Shown here piece after piece: positions 25,044 to 33,599 of a stretch of 64,000 nt of DNA. The notes under the pieces are model-generated. The model saw only the letters and a program-made list of their open reading frames with translations, searched no databases and had not been told where the DNA came from. How positions within the stretch are numbered: the stretch's first letter is position 1; each line of letters starts with the position of its first letter. Location: NCBI GenBank assembly GCA_963708245.1, contig OY970201.1, positions 2,108,001-2,172,000 of the forward strand, given 5' to 3'. Position numbers and translations under genes: made by a program. The DNA is from CAVYXK01 sp963708245 (GTDB lineage Bacteria; Pseudomonadota; Alphaproteobacteria; Acetobacterales; Acetobacteraceae).

Positions 25044-25987
25044 GTGATCGGGACCATCCTCAATGGGCTGTTGCCGGTGACCTTTGTCATCGTGCTCGGC
25101 TGGTTATCGGGCCGGATCGGCCTGCTGAAGCATGCTGATGCCGACGTGTTTGCGACGCTGGTGATCCGCTTTGCCTTGCGCCTCTCGCTGTTCGAAGGCG
25201 CGGTCAAGACGTCACCGGACAGGCTCGCCAACGTGGGTTTGGCGCTCTGTCTGACGTTCGGATTGATGGGCAGTTATGTTGTCGCGCTTGGAGTCGGTCA
25301 GTTCGTCTTCAAGCACGATCTGCGCACGTCCACCATGCAGGCGCTGGTGTGCGCCTTTCCCGATATGGCGTATCTCGGCGCACCGATATTGGCAGCGATG
25401 TTCGGACCCATAGGGTTCCTGGCGGTCGTGATCGGAAATCTCGTCACCAGCCTGCTTATGCTGCCACTGACCATTGTTTTGACCAGTGTTTCGGACAAAC
25501 AAGAAGCCGGGCATACAAGGCTATTTTGCTCATTCTGAGGCACAGTCTCTTCGCCGCCGTGATCAATCCGATCGTCTGGCTACCGATCCTCGGCGCGGCG
25601 CTGAGCTTCAGCCATGTGACACTGCCCGGTCCAGTCCTCACCTCCGTCGATATGACCGGCAGGGCAGCGGGTGGGACTGCGCTGCTCGCGCTTGGTCTGA
25701 TGCTCTACGGCGAGCCCTTCAGGATCAACGCTAACGTGCTGACCAATATCGGTATCAAGAATTTTCTTCAACCGACCATGATGGCGTTGGGTGCGGTGCT
25801 GTTCGGTGTCGTCGGTGCGTCTGCCCAACAGGCCATCATCACCGGTGCCGTGCCGACAGCGACGGCGGCCGCCATGTTCGCGCTGAAGAACAAGACCTAC
25901 ACCGCCGATGCGACCTCGACAATTTTGATTGGTACAGTCCTTGAAATCGGCACTGAGGGAATTCTCATAGTGCTCTTTTCCTTCTAA
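25044..25987 (+). pseudogene. AEC-family (malate permease-like) transporter, frameshifted
   Basis: A GTG at 25044 opens a membrane protein of the auxin-efflux-carrier/malate-permease family: LNGLLPVTFVIVLGWLSGRIGLLK, VCAFPDMAYLGAPILAAMFG (helix-break asparagine/proline region) and VIGNLVTSLLMLPLTIVL. Near 25510 the frame moves by +1 and continues as YKAILLILRHSLFAAVINPIVWLPI, TGRAAGGTALLALGLMLYGE and the end LIGTVLEIGTEGILIVLFSF. Together these give the usual ten-helix ~310-residue carrier. A single-base indel separates the halves, so this could be a recent inactivation or a sequencing error. Confidence 0.82.
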
Positions 25988-26040
25988 AACATGATAGCTT
26001 CAGGTTGCTGCACCCGTGATACGAAAGCGGAGGCCACGCA

Positions 26041-26257
26041 ATGAACCTGCAGACGAATTATCTTGGCCTGTCTTTGCATCATCCCGTTATCCCAGCGCCT
26101 TGCCGCTTTCCGCGACCCTCGGTGGCATACGCAGGCTAGGGGATGGGGGGCGGCGGCGATCGTCGGTGCCTCGGTCTATGAGGAGGAGCATCGCGCGCAC
26201 TATGTTCGCACGTTGCTGCTGGAATATCCCATTCGCGATATAGGACGAACAGCATGA
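26041..26257 (+). pseudogene. Decayed second copy of the DHOD-like gene
   Basis: Starts MNLQTNYLGLSLHHPVI, matching the gene at 17424, loses one base near 26094, passes the YEEE region and then jumps from about 26187 to the gene's last codons (YVRTLLLEYPIRDIG). Some 800 bases of the middle are missing. The bases just before (GCGGAGGCCACGCAATGA) match the end of nifJ in the intact cluster, so the copy came from a nifJ-DHOD-LDH arrangement. Substitutions at many third positions show that it is diverged rather than freshly copied. Confidence 0.85.
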
Positions 26258-26403
26258 AGATCGGGATCGTCGGAGCCGGGCAGGTCGGTGCCACTGCTGC
26301 TTATGCCATGACGATGCGCGGCGTCGGTTCGGAGATCGTGCTCGTCGATCGCAACACAGATCTGGCGGTTGCCCAGGCGCACGACATTCTGGACGCCACG
26401 CCG
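26254..26403 (+). pseudogene. Decayed second copy of lactate dehydrogenase, N-terminal stub
   Basis: MKIGIVGAGQVGATAAYAMT onward matches the LDH at 18437 for about 50 residues, through the coenzyme Asp and AQAHDILDATP, then stops at about 26403 where the sequence becomes the 3' flank of the oppositely oriented HlyD-type gene. The start overlaps the preceding stop as in the intact cluster. Confidence 0.87.
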
Positions 26404-26442
26404 CGTACCAGCGCGTTGGGCGAATTTGTCTTGAGAGATGGT

Positions 26443-27429
26443 TCAGGACAAGTGTTTGAGGAATGCGGCTTCGCGGCCGTTCGCGGCCCGCGAGCCGAGC
26501 ATATGTGGCAGCAGGATACTCCGCATTTCCGACACCGCCTCTCTGGCTAGAGCGGGTATCGCCCATGCGCGCGGGCCCGTGGCAAGAACCACGGTGCAGG
26601 TCATTCCCGAGCTTACAAAGACGCCCGGGGGGACTTCGTCAATATGAATCCTCACAGGAATCCGCTGGGAAAGCCGGACCCACTCGAACGTCGGAGTGAC
26701 GTTGGCAAGCAACTCGGGTCCATCAGAATTGTCAATATCGGTGATGCCGCGGCTGATGCTCATCACATGGCCACGCAATGGCAGCCCCCCGCTCATCATG
26801 TAAATGTTGACCTCGTCGCCAGGCGCCACGCGAGGGATCTTCGTCTCCTCAAAATACCCCTCGACGCGGTATGAGTCGCTGTCGATAACGGCCATGACCT
26901 TGGTGCCAACGGACGCGTACTGGCCCACATCCAGTGTCAGGTTGGTGACGAAGCCATTGACGGGAGCACGCACGACCATATGCTCGAGATTGAGGCGCGC
27001 GGTTGAACGATCGGCGAGAGTTTGCATGTACGCGGCGATTGCCGAATTCGCTGTATATTGAGCGTCTTCTCTAGCCTCGACGGAGGTGGACAATGTCGTC
27101 AGTTTCTGGCGCCGCTCGGACTCGTGTCCTCGCATTTCCATGACCGCCTTGGCGGCCGCGACTGCCGCCTCGGCCGTAGCGAGTGCAAATTTGTAGCGCT
27201 CCTGATCCAGAACGAAGAGCACGTCACCCTTATGGACAGTCTGATTGTCTTTGACGTCGAGTTCGGCGACGAAACCCGACACATCCGGCGCAATATCGAC
27301 TACATCAGCGCGCACTCTCGCATCACGAGTCCATGGAGAAAGCATGTAATAGTCCCAGAGCTCGTACGCGCCAGCGCAGGCGGCAGCCACGATGAGCAAC
27401 GTAAGGATGAAACGTGCGGTTGTTTTCAT
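26443..27429 (-). CDS. HlyD/AaeA-type membrane fusion protein
   Basis: A 328-residue periplasmic adaptor for a drug or aromatic-acid efflux pump. One N-terminal membrane anchor (FILTLLIVAAACAGAYELWDYY) is followed by the first lipoyl half (DVVDIAPDVSGFVAELDVKDNQTVHKGDVLFVLDQERY), a helical hairpin (about 80-140), the second lipoyl half (MVVRAPVNGFVTNLTLDVGQY) and a beta-barrel (YRVEGYFEETKIPRVAPGDEVNIYMM). The family pairs with AaeB-type or FUSC transporters and a small DUF1656 protein; here the DUF1656 gene is deleted internally and no transporter is seen, so the system is incomplete in this window. Its 3' end abuts the LDH stub. Confidence 0.87.
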   Translation of the reverse strand: MKTTARFILTLLIVAAACAGAYELWDYYMLSPWTRDARVRADVVDIAPDVSGFVAELDVKDNQTVHKGDVLFVLDQERYKFALATAEAAVAAAKAVMEMRGHESERRQKLTTLSTSVEAREDAQYTANSAIAAYMQTLADRSTARLNLEHMVVRAPVNGFVTNLTLDVGQYASVGTKVMAVIDSDSYRVEGYFEETKIPRVAPGDEVNIYMMSGGLPLRGHVMSISRGITDIDNSDGPELLANVTPTFEWVRLSQRIPVRIHIDEVPPGVFVSSGMTCTVVLATGPRAWAIPALAREAVSEMRSILLPHMLGSRAANGREAAFLKHLS

Positions 27430-27438
27430 CAGAAACCC

Positions 27439-27569
27439 TCAAGATCCGGTCAGCAGGACGAGACAGGAAAACAGGCAGAGAAAGAGCCCGAATTTCGCGA
27501 GTGGTGCGTGTAGCACGCTGTGATAGAAACGGGCACGAGCGCTCCGAAAACAGCAATTTCGCGACGCAT
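27439..27569 (-). pseudogene. DUF1656 (AaeX-like) small membrane protein, middle deleted
   Basis: The minus strand opens MRREIAVFGALVPVSI, the DUF1656 N-terminus. It continues out of frame with YHSVLHAPLAKFGLFLCLFS and a hydrophobic LVLL end, the DUF1656 C-terminus. The central membrane span (~20 residues) is gone and the frame is broken. It stands ten bases upstream of the AaeA-like gene, its standard place. Confidence 0.78.
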
Positions 27570-27585
27570 GTTCGGCTCCGCACTC

Positions 27586-27843
27586 CTATGTGCCGAGGAT
27601 CAACGGACGGCCGTTGTCCAAGCCGTCCTGCAGGTTTATTGCGGCAACCATCCGCGCCGCCTCCAACTGCGCTCGCTCGGGTGAAATTGAGCTATCTCTC
27701 AGCTCGGCGATGCATCCGGCGATTGTCGCGCGGGTCATCCCATCCTTGCCGACGATACTCCAACGGCCTGAGAGAACGCAGCCGGCCGGCTCCCCTTCGA
27801 ACTCGTCGATGTGGATAGTCAGCACCAACGCCATCCGCGCCAA
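27586..27843 (-). CDS. Hypothetical protein
   Basis: An 85-residue soluble protein, ALVLTIHIDEFEGEPAGCVLSGRWSIVGKDGMTR then a helical tail (ISPERAQLEAARMVAAINLQDGLD). No family recognised. It lies between the DUF1656 remnant and 3-hydroxybutyryl-CoA dehydrogenase on the same strand. A start at the third codon-methionine (MALVLT) is equally possible. Confidence 0.45.
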   Translation of the reverse strand: MARMALVLTIHIDEFEGEPAGCVLSGRWSIVGKDGMTRATIAGCIAELRDSSISPERAQLEAARMVAAINLQDGLDNGRPLILGT

Positions 27844-27849
27844 AGCGGA

Positions 27850-28698
27850 TCAATAGCGGTAAACCCCACGGCCGGTTTTCCGGCCGAGATACCCGGCATC
27901 GACCATCTCCTTCAGGCGCGGACAGGGTCGGTATTTCGGGTCACCGAAGTCGCGATGAAGAACCTCCATCACCGACAGCAGCACATCCAGGCCGATCAGA
28001 TCGGCAAGCGCCAAGGGACCCATCGGATGATTGCAGCCCAATTTCATCGCGTCGTCGATTTCCCCTGGGTTTGCATCATCTTCTGCCAGCGCGAAGAAGG
28101 CCTCGTTGATCATTGGAAGCAGAAGGCGGTTCACGATGAAGCCGGGCACGTTCTTCACCGTGATTGGTGTTTTGCCCATCTTCTCTGCAAGCGCCGTGAT
28201 TAGATCGTGGGTGGCGTCGGTGGTCTGCAACCCCCGCACGACTTCGACAAGGCTCATCACCGGCACCGGATTAAAAAAGTGCATGCCGATGAAGCGGCCC
28301 GGATTGGTGATGACCGAGGCGAGTTTTGTGATGGATACAGATGACGTGGTTGACGTTACGATCGTATCCGTCCTTACAGCCTTATCGACGAGCTGCATGA
28401 TTTTTGCCTTCAGATCGGCGTTTTCGGTGGCTGCCTCGACGATCACGTCAGCCTCTGCGAGCGCGCCGAAACCCGTTGCCGTTTTGATCCGCGCGAGTGC
28501 TTTCTCCCGCGCGGCCGCCGTCATCTTGTCTTTCTTCACCAGCCGATCGAAGCCTCCGACAATCCTCTGCGTCGCATTCGCCAGCGCGGGTTCGCTGATG
28601 TCGATCAGGGTCACGGCAAGCCCGGCTGCTGCCGCCACCTGGGCGATGCCGCCTCCCATCGTTCCTGCGCCGACGACCCCGATGCTACGAACGGGCAT
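27850..28698 (-). CDS. 3-hydroxybutyryl-CoA dehydrogenase
   Basis: A 282-residue NAD(P)-dependent enzyme that interconverts 3-hydroxybutyryl-CoA and acetoacetyl-CoA. The Rossmann motif is VGAGTMGGGIAQVAAAAG with the coenzyme Asp in LIDIS. The active-site pair is seen in TTSSVSITKLA and the catalytic histidine in GRFIGMHFFNPVPVMSLVEV, with VNRLLLPMINEAFFAL following. The C-terminal helical domain ends in GYLGRKTGRGVYRY. Gene and length are normal (HbdA/PaaH type), with no beta-oxidation partners nearby. Confidence 0.93.
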   Translation of the reverse strand: MPVRSIGVVGAGTMGGGIAQVAAAAGLAVTLIDISEPALANATQRIVGGFDRLVKKDKMTAAAREKALARIKTATGFGALAEADVIVEAATENADLKAKIMQLVDKAVRTDTIVTSTTSSVSITKLASVITNPGRFIGMHFFNPVPVMSLVEVVRGLQTTDATHDLITALAEKMGKTPITVKNVPGFIVNRLLLPMINEAFFALAEDDANPGEIDDAMKLGCNHPMGPLALADLIGLDVLLSVMEVLHRDFGDPKYRPCPRLKEMVDAGYLGRKTGRGVYRY

Positions 28699-29216
28699 GT
28701 TCGAATTCTCCTCTCATTGGTTGCTGGGCGTTGCTGCTCGGTCGCGAGCGATGCATATGGCGATACACCAGCACTCCTGACATAAAATGCCGAGGTTTCC
28801 GGTACAACAAGCAGAATTGCCAAGTCCAGCCGGAGTTGGGCAGCATCGCCCAATGTGCAGCAATTGCGATCAACCGCCATCCCGTTGAGTGGCGATGCCG
28901 TGGGTTTCCGGGCCTCTGCCTAGAGAATCGGGCCGGTGGCGATCAGCGGGCGGCGCTGCTTTGGCAGGCTTTATCCCGCATAATAGGATTTAATGACCAT
29001 TAACTAACCTACTCCGACCGCAGTGGGTCACAAGGACAATATCTCCACCGGCTGCTGATCGGCGCCAGCGGGTGTCAGGCCGATCGGAAGCGGAGGCACT
29101 AGCGGCAATGGGCGCGAAGTGACTAAACGCCCGCGCTCCTGGCCTTAGGCACGAAAGCACGACCCCGCTTGCCGTGGGGTTGCAGGATGAACTCGTGTGT
29201 ATCGGAGGCTTGAGTT
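28699..29216. other. Intergenic region, probable divergent promoters
   Basis: A ~520-base divergent spacer between the hydroxybutyryl-CoA dehydrogenase and the araC-type gene. It is locally AT-richer near 28975-29010 (ATAATAGGATTTAATGACC). I see no convincing ORF or structured RNA. GGAGG at about 29203 is the ribosome site of the regulator. Confidence 0.4.
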
Positions 29217-30260
29217 ATGAGTGTGACTGCACTTGACCTCTCCTACGAGGCGGATTTCAAGCCTTACAGCGCCTCGTTCAAGCCGGAGCGGGCATTTCAC
29301 TGGAGGGATGAGCGGAACGAATTGCGGGCCGAACTCAGGACGCGAGCAGAGCCGGAGTTCGGAATACCTCCATTTAGCGTCTCTCAGGCCCGCCGACGCG
29401 CCGTGGAGATAGATCCGCCCGAGATCGTGAGACGGCGTACCGCGGCCTGGGCGGAAATGTCAGCGGAGATCGTGCAAATCGGACGCACCGAGAGGATCGG
29501 GATGCGCTACCAGGCGCCCCTGCACCTGCTGGTTGCATATGAACAAGGCCTGCGCCGCGACGGGGAGACGCACGCGCAGGGTGTGCCCAGATCCACTCTC
29601 AAGGACCTGAAGCACAAGATGACGTTCGTCCCTGCCGGATGTGAATTCCACGAGTGGCACGAGCCACGCTCGGCTCCCCAGATCACCTACGTCTACATCG
29701 AACCGTCCCATCTATGTGTCGGATCCAACCCCGACGGAGGCTCGGCGGACTTCGCTCCGCGACTGCTGTTCGAAGATTTTGTTCTTTGGGAGACGGTGTC
29801 CAAGCTCAAGGCGCTCATTGAGAGTGCCGGTGCCGCCGACCGACACTATCTCGAGGCAGTCGGCGCAGTGCTTGCCCATGAGCTGACCCGGATCGTGGCC
29901 GGCCACGCATTGAGCGAGCGACCGATGCGCGGTGGACTTGCGGCTTGGCAGCAGCGAGTGGTCATCGAGTATATCGAAGAGCATCTCGCTGAAGAGATCC
30001 CCCTCACCACACTCGCCGATCTCGCCCGACTTAGCCCACATCATTTCTGCCGGGCGTTCAAGGAATCGCTCGGCAGGCCGCCTTGCCGATACCACGCGCT
30101 GCGTCGCATCGAACGGGCCAAGGTGCTGTTGGCAACGCCGGCTACCTCGGTCACCGAGATTGGGCTGAGCCTGGGTTATAGCGAGACGAGCTCGTTCACC
30201 GCGGCTTTCAGACGCGGGACCGGTCTTACCCCAACGGACTATCGCCGCAGTCTGGCCTGA
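29217..30260 (+). CDS. AraC-family transcriptional regulator
   Basis: A 347-residue regulator. The N-terminal ~230 residues form an effector or dimerisation part of no clear family (HEWHEPRSAPQITYVYIEPSHL in a cupin-like stretch). The C-terminal ~100 residues form the AraC double helix-turn-helix: VIEYIEEHLAEEIPLTTLADLARLSPHHFCRAFKESLG, then RIERAKVLLATPATSVTEIG and YSETSSFTAAFRRGTGLTP. It lies 60 bases before prkA on the same strand. A decayed copy of the same araC-spacer-prkA unit occurs at 6.0-6.9 kb, which suggests the pair move or duplicate together and that this regulator may control the prkA operon. Confidence 0.9.
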   Translation: MSVTALDLSYEADFKPYSASFKPERAFHWRDERNELRAELRTRAEPEFGIPPFSVSQARRRAVEIDPPEIVRRRTAAWAEMSAEIVQIGRTERIGMRYQAPLHLLVAYEQGLRRDGETHAQGVPRSTLKDLKHKMTFVPAGCEFHEWHEPRSAPQITYVYIEPSHLCVGSNPDGGSADFAPRLLFEDFVLWETVSKLKALIESAGAADRHYLEAVGAVLAHELTRIVAGHALSERPMRGGLAAWQQRVVIEYIEEHLAEEIPLTTLADLARLSPHHFCRAFKESLGRPPCRYHALRRIERAKVLLATPATSVTEIGLSLGYSETSSFTAAFRRGTGLTPTDYRRSLA

Positions 30261-30320
30261 TCTCGAAACCGATGTCGTTGCCACGGCGCGTTGTAGTGAT
30301 GTTCCCGGACGGAGAGCCCA

Positions 30321-32267
30321 ATGTACATGTCCAATGACGTCTTTACCGCCTACTCCCGCACCTACGAGTCTCGCCGGGAGACCGAGATGTCCTTGCAGGA
30401 ATACCTGGAAGGATGCCGCAACGATCCGATGATGTACGCAAGCACGCCGGAGCGGCTGTTAGCGGCGATCGGCGAGCCGGAGATGGTGGACACCTCGAAA
30501 GACGCTCGCCTCGGCCGGATTTTCATGAATCGGACCATTCGGATCTATCCAGCGTTCAACGAGTTCTACGGCATGGAGGAGACGATCGAGCGGATCGTCG
30601 GCTTCCTGCGTCACGCCGCCCAGGGACTGGAAGAGCGTAAACAGATCCTCTACCTGCTCGGCCCCGTCGGGGGTGGCAAGTCGTCGTTGGCTGAGCGGCT
30701 CAAGGCGCTGGCGGAGGCGCATCCGATCTACGTGCTAAAAGCCGGACAAGAAATCAGCCCGGTATTCGAAAGCCCGCTCGGGCTGTTCGATCCGGAGCGG
30801 ATGGGCGCCTTCCTTGAGGAGCGCTACGGCATCCCCCCACGGCGGCTGACCCGTTTCATGAGCCCCTGGTGTGTCAAGCGGCTGGATGAGTTCGAGGGCG
30901 ACATCTCGCGGTTCCGGGTCGTCCGGATCAATCCGTCCCGCCTGCGGCAGATCGCGATCGCCAAGACGGAGCCGGGCGATGAGAACAACCAGGACATCTC
31001 GTCGCTGGTAGGCAAGGTCGATATCCGCAAACTGGAGCTGCATGCGCAGAACGATCCAGACGCCTATAGCTACTCGGGCGGGCTCAACCGTGCGAACCAG
31101 GGCGTGCTCGAATTCGTCGAAATGTTCAAGGCGCCGATCAAGATGCTGCACCCGCTACTCACGGCGACGCAGGAGGGCAACTACATCGGTACCGAGAATA
31201 TCGGCGCCATCCCGTTCTCCGGCGTTATTCTCGCCCATTCGAACGAAGCCGAGTGGCAGACCTTCAAGAACAACCGCAACAACGAAGCTTTCATCGACCG
31301 GATCTGCGTCATCAAGGTGCCGTACTGCCTGCGCATGACGGAAGAGCAGAAAATCTACGACAAGCTGGTAAAAAGCTCCGAGCTGGCGGAGGCACACTGC
31401 GCCCCGTCGACCTTGGAGATGTTGGCCCGGTTTTCCGTGCTGACCCGGCTGCGCCGACACGAGAACTCCACACTGTTCGCTAAGATGCGCATCTATGACG
31501 GCGAATCATTGAAGGACACGGATCCGCGCGCGCGGTCGCTGCAGGAATACAAGGATGTGGCTGGATTCGAGGAGGGCATGGACGGCGCCTCCACCCGATT
31601 CGCCTTCAAGGTGCTGGCGGCGACGTTTAACTACGACACCACCGAGATCGCGGCCGACCCGGTGCACCTGCTGTACGTGCTGGAGCAGTCGATCCGCCGC
31701 GAACAGCTTCCGGCGGAGACCGAAAAACATTATCTGGAGTTCATCAAGGGCGAACTGGTGCCGCGCTATGCCGAGTTCATCGGCAACGAGATTCAGAAGG
31801 CCTATCTCGAGTTGTACTCTGATTATGGCCAGAACCTCTTCGATCGCTACGTCTCTTATGCCGATGCCTGGATCGAGGACGTGGATTTCAAGGATGCCGA
31901 CACTGGGCAATTGCTTAACCGCGAGCTTCTGAATCAGGAGTTGACCAAGATAGAGAAACCAGCCGGCATCGCGAACCCGAAGGACTTCCGTAATGAAGTG
32001 GTGAAATTCAGCCTGCGCGCGCGCGCCAACAGCGGCGGAAAGAACCCGTCCTGGACGAGCTATGAGAAAGTCCGCGAAGTGATCGAGCGGCGGATGTTCT
32101 CCCAGGTTGAGGAGTTGCTGCCGGTGATCAGCTTCGGTTCGAAGAAGGACAGCGACACGGAGAAGAAGCACGACGAGTTCGTGGAGCGTATGACCGACCG
32201 CGGTTACACCGAGCGGCAGGTCCGACGTCTCGTCGAGTGGTATATGCGAGTGAAACAGGCAGGGTAG
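30321..32267 (+). CDS. prkA: PrkA/YeaG serine protein kinase
   Basis: A 648-residue AAA+-like serine kinase. The Walker A motif LGPVGGGKSSLAERLK begins near residue 112, and the PrkA C-terminal domain ends RGYTERQVRRLVEWYMRVKQ. In enterobacteria YeaG acts with YeaH in the response to nitrogen starvation and stationary phase, and the PrkA kinase of Bacillus affects sporulation. Length is normal and the frame intact. It heads the prkA-yeaH-spoVR operon. Three scrambled pieces of a second copy lie at 5977-6925. Confidence 0.95.
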   Translation: MYMSNDVFTAYSRTYESRRETEMSLQEYLEGCRNDPMMYASTPERLLAAIGEPEMVDTSKDARLGRIFMNRTIRIYPAFNEFYGMEETIERIVGFLRHAAQGLEERKQILYLLGPVGGGKSSLAERLKALAEAHPIYVLKAGQEISPVFESPLGLFDPERMGAFLEERYGIPPRRLTRFMSPWCVKRLDEFEGDISRFRVVRINPSRLRQIAIAKTEPGDENNQDISSLVGKVDIRKLELHAQNDPDAYSYSGGLNRANQGVLEFVEMFKAPIKMLHPLLTATQEGNYIGTENIGAIPFSGVILAHSNEAEWQTFKNNRNNEAFIDRICVIKVPYCLRMTEEQKIYDKLVKSSELAEAHCAPSTLEMLARFSVLTRLRRHENSTLFAKMRIYDGESLKDTDPRARSLQEYKDVAGFEEGMDGASTRFAFKVLAATFNYDTTEIAADPVHLLYVLEQSIRREQLPAETEKHYLEFIKGELVPRYAEFIGNEIQKAYLELYSDYGQNLFDRYVSYADAWIEDVDFKDADTGQLLNRELLNQELTKIEKPAGIANPKDFRNEVVKFSLRARANSGGKNPSWTSYEKVREVIERRMFSQVEELLPVISFGSKKDSDTEKKHDEFVERMTDRGYTERQVRRLVEWYMRVKQAG

Positions 32268-32297
32268 TGCTGGCGCCCCAGCTAGGAAGACAGGCTC

Positions 32298-33599
32298 ATG
32301 CATATCATCGATCGCCGCCTCAATCCCAGCGGCAAGAGCCTCGCCAACCGGCAGCGTTTCATGCGCCGGGCCAAGTCGCTAATTCGCAAGGCTGTGCACG
32401 AGAGCGCGGCCAGTCGAAGCATCAAGGACGTCGACGAAGCCGGCGATGTTTCACTGCCCGCCCAGGACATGCACGAACCATCCTTTCACGGCAGCGCCAC
32501 GGGCGGCATACGCGACCATCTGTTGCCGGGAAACAAGCAGTACGTGGAAGGCGACACGATTCCGCGCCCGCCCGGCGGGGCCGGGAGTGCCGGCGCTGCA
32601 GGCAGCCCGGACGGCGACGGCCAAGATAATTTTCGCTTTGCCCTGTCGCGCAATGAGTTCGTGGAGCTGTTCCTGGAAGATCTGGAGCTACCCGACCTCG
32701 CCAAGCGGCGCATGGTGGACACCGAGAGCCTGAGTTGGGAGCGGGCGGGCTACTCAGTCAGCGGCTCCCCGGCCAACCTCGCGCTGAACCGCACCGTGCG
32801 CAACAGCCTCTCTCGGCGGATCGCATTGCACCGGCCGAAGACGGAGGAATTGAAGGTACTGCGCGAGCAGATCCGTGCCCTTGCGGAAGGCGACCCGCGG
32901 CGTGACGAGTTGGAGGAGGAACTGGATCGGAAACTGCGTCGCACCAGTCTGATCCCCTACATCGATCCCATCGACGTTCGCTATAGGCGCTTCGAGGCCA
33001 ACCCGAAGCCAGTGGCGCGGGCGGTCATGTTCTGCCTGATGGACGTGTCTGGTTCGATGACCGAACACATGAAGGATCTGGCGAAGCGCTTCTACGTGCT
33101 GCTCTACATCTTTCTTCGCCGGAAGTACCAGCGTGTGGAGATAGTCTTCATCCGCCACACACACAAGGCGTCCGAGGTGGATGAAGATCAATTCTTCCAC
33201 GCACCCGAGACTGGTGGCACCGTGGTGTCGACCGCGCTCGAAGAGATGCGACGTGTGGTGACCGAGCGGTTTAGCCCCGATGCGTGGAACATCTACGCCG
33301 CGCAGGCCTCGGATGGTGACAATACCGCCTCCGACAACGAACGGACCGCCGACTTGCTTACCAACTGCATCCTGCCGATCTGCCAGTACTATGCCTATCT
33401 CGAAGTCGGCCGCGATTCGGAGCAGTTTCCGCCTGGCTTCGCTCGCCGCGACAGCGATCTTTGGCAGACATACGACAACGTCTGCTGCCCTGGCGCCCCG
33501 ATGGCGATGCGGAAGGCGAATCACCGGCGCGACATCTACCCGGTCTTTCGCGAGCTGTTTGCACGCAAGCAGGCCCCCGCCGCTGCTGAGGCCGCATGA
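32298..33599 (+). CDS. yeaH: YeaH/YhbH DUF444 protein with von Willebrand A domain
   Basis: A 433-residue DUF444 protein. The N-terminal half (HIIDRRLNPSGKSLANRQRFMRRAK) is basic and helical, with a Gly/Pro-rich linker near 85-100 (RPPGGAGSAGAAGSPDGDG). The C-terminal von Willebrand A domain has the metal-ion-dependent adhesion motif MDVSGSM (about 250) and ends in a short basic/alanine tail. It is the usual partner of PrkA/YeaG, lies 30 bases downstream of it, and overlaps the spoVR start by four bases. Confidence 0.95.
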   Translation: MHIIDRRLNPSGKSLANRQRFMRRAKSLIRKAVHESAASRSIKDVDEAGDVSLPAQDMHEPSFHGSATGGIRDHLLPGNKQYVEGDTIPRPPGGAGSAGAAGSPDGDGQDNFRFALSRNEFVELFLEDLELPDLAKRRMVDTESLSWERAGYSVSGSPANLALNRTVRNSLSRRIALHRPKTEELKVLREQIRALAEGDPRRDELEEELDRKLRRTSLIPYIDPIDVRYRRFEANPKPVARAVMFCLMDVSGSMTEHMKDLAKRFYVLLYIFLRRKYQRVEIVFIRHTHKASEVDEDQFFHAPETGGTVVSTALEEMRRVVTERFSPDAWNIYAAQASDGDNTASDNERTADLLTNCILPICQYYAYLEVGRDSEQFPPGFARRDSDLWQTYDNVCCPGAPMAMRKANHRRDIYPVFRELFARKQAPAAAEAA

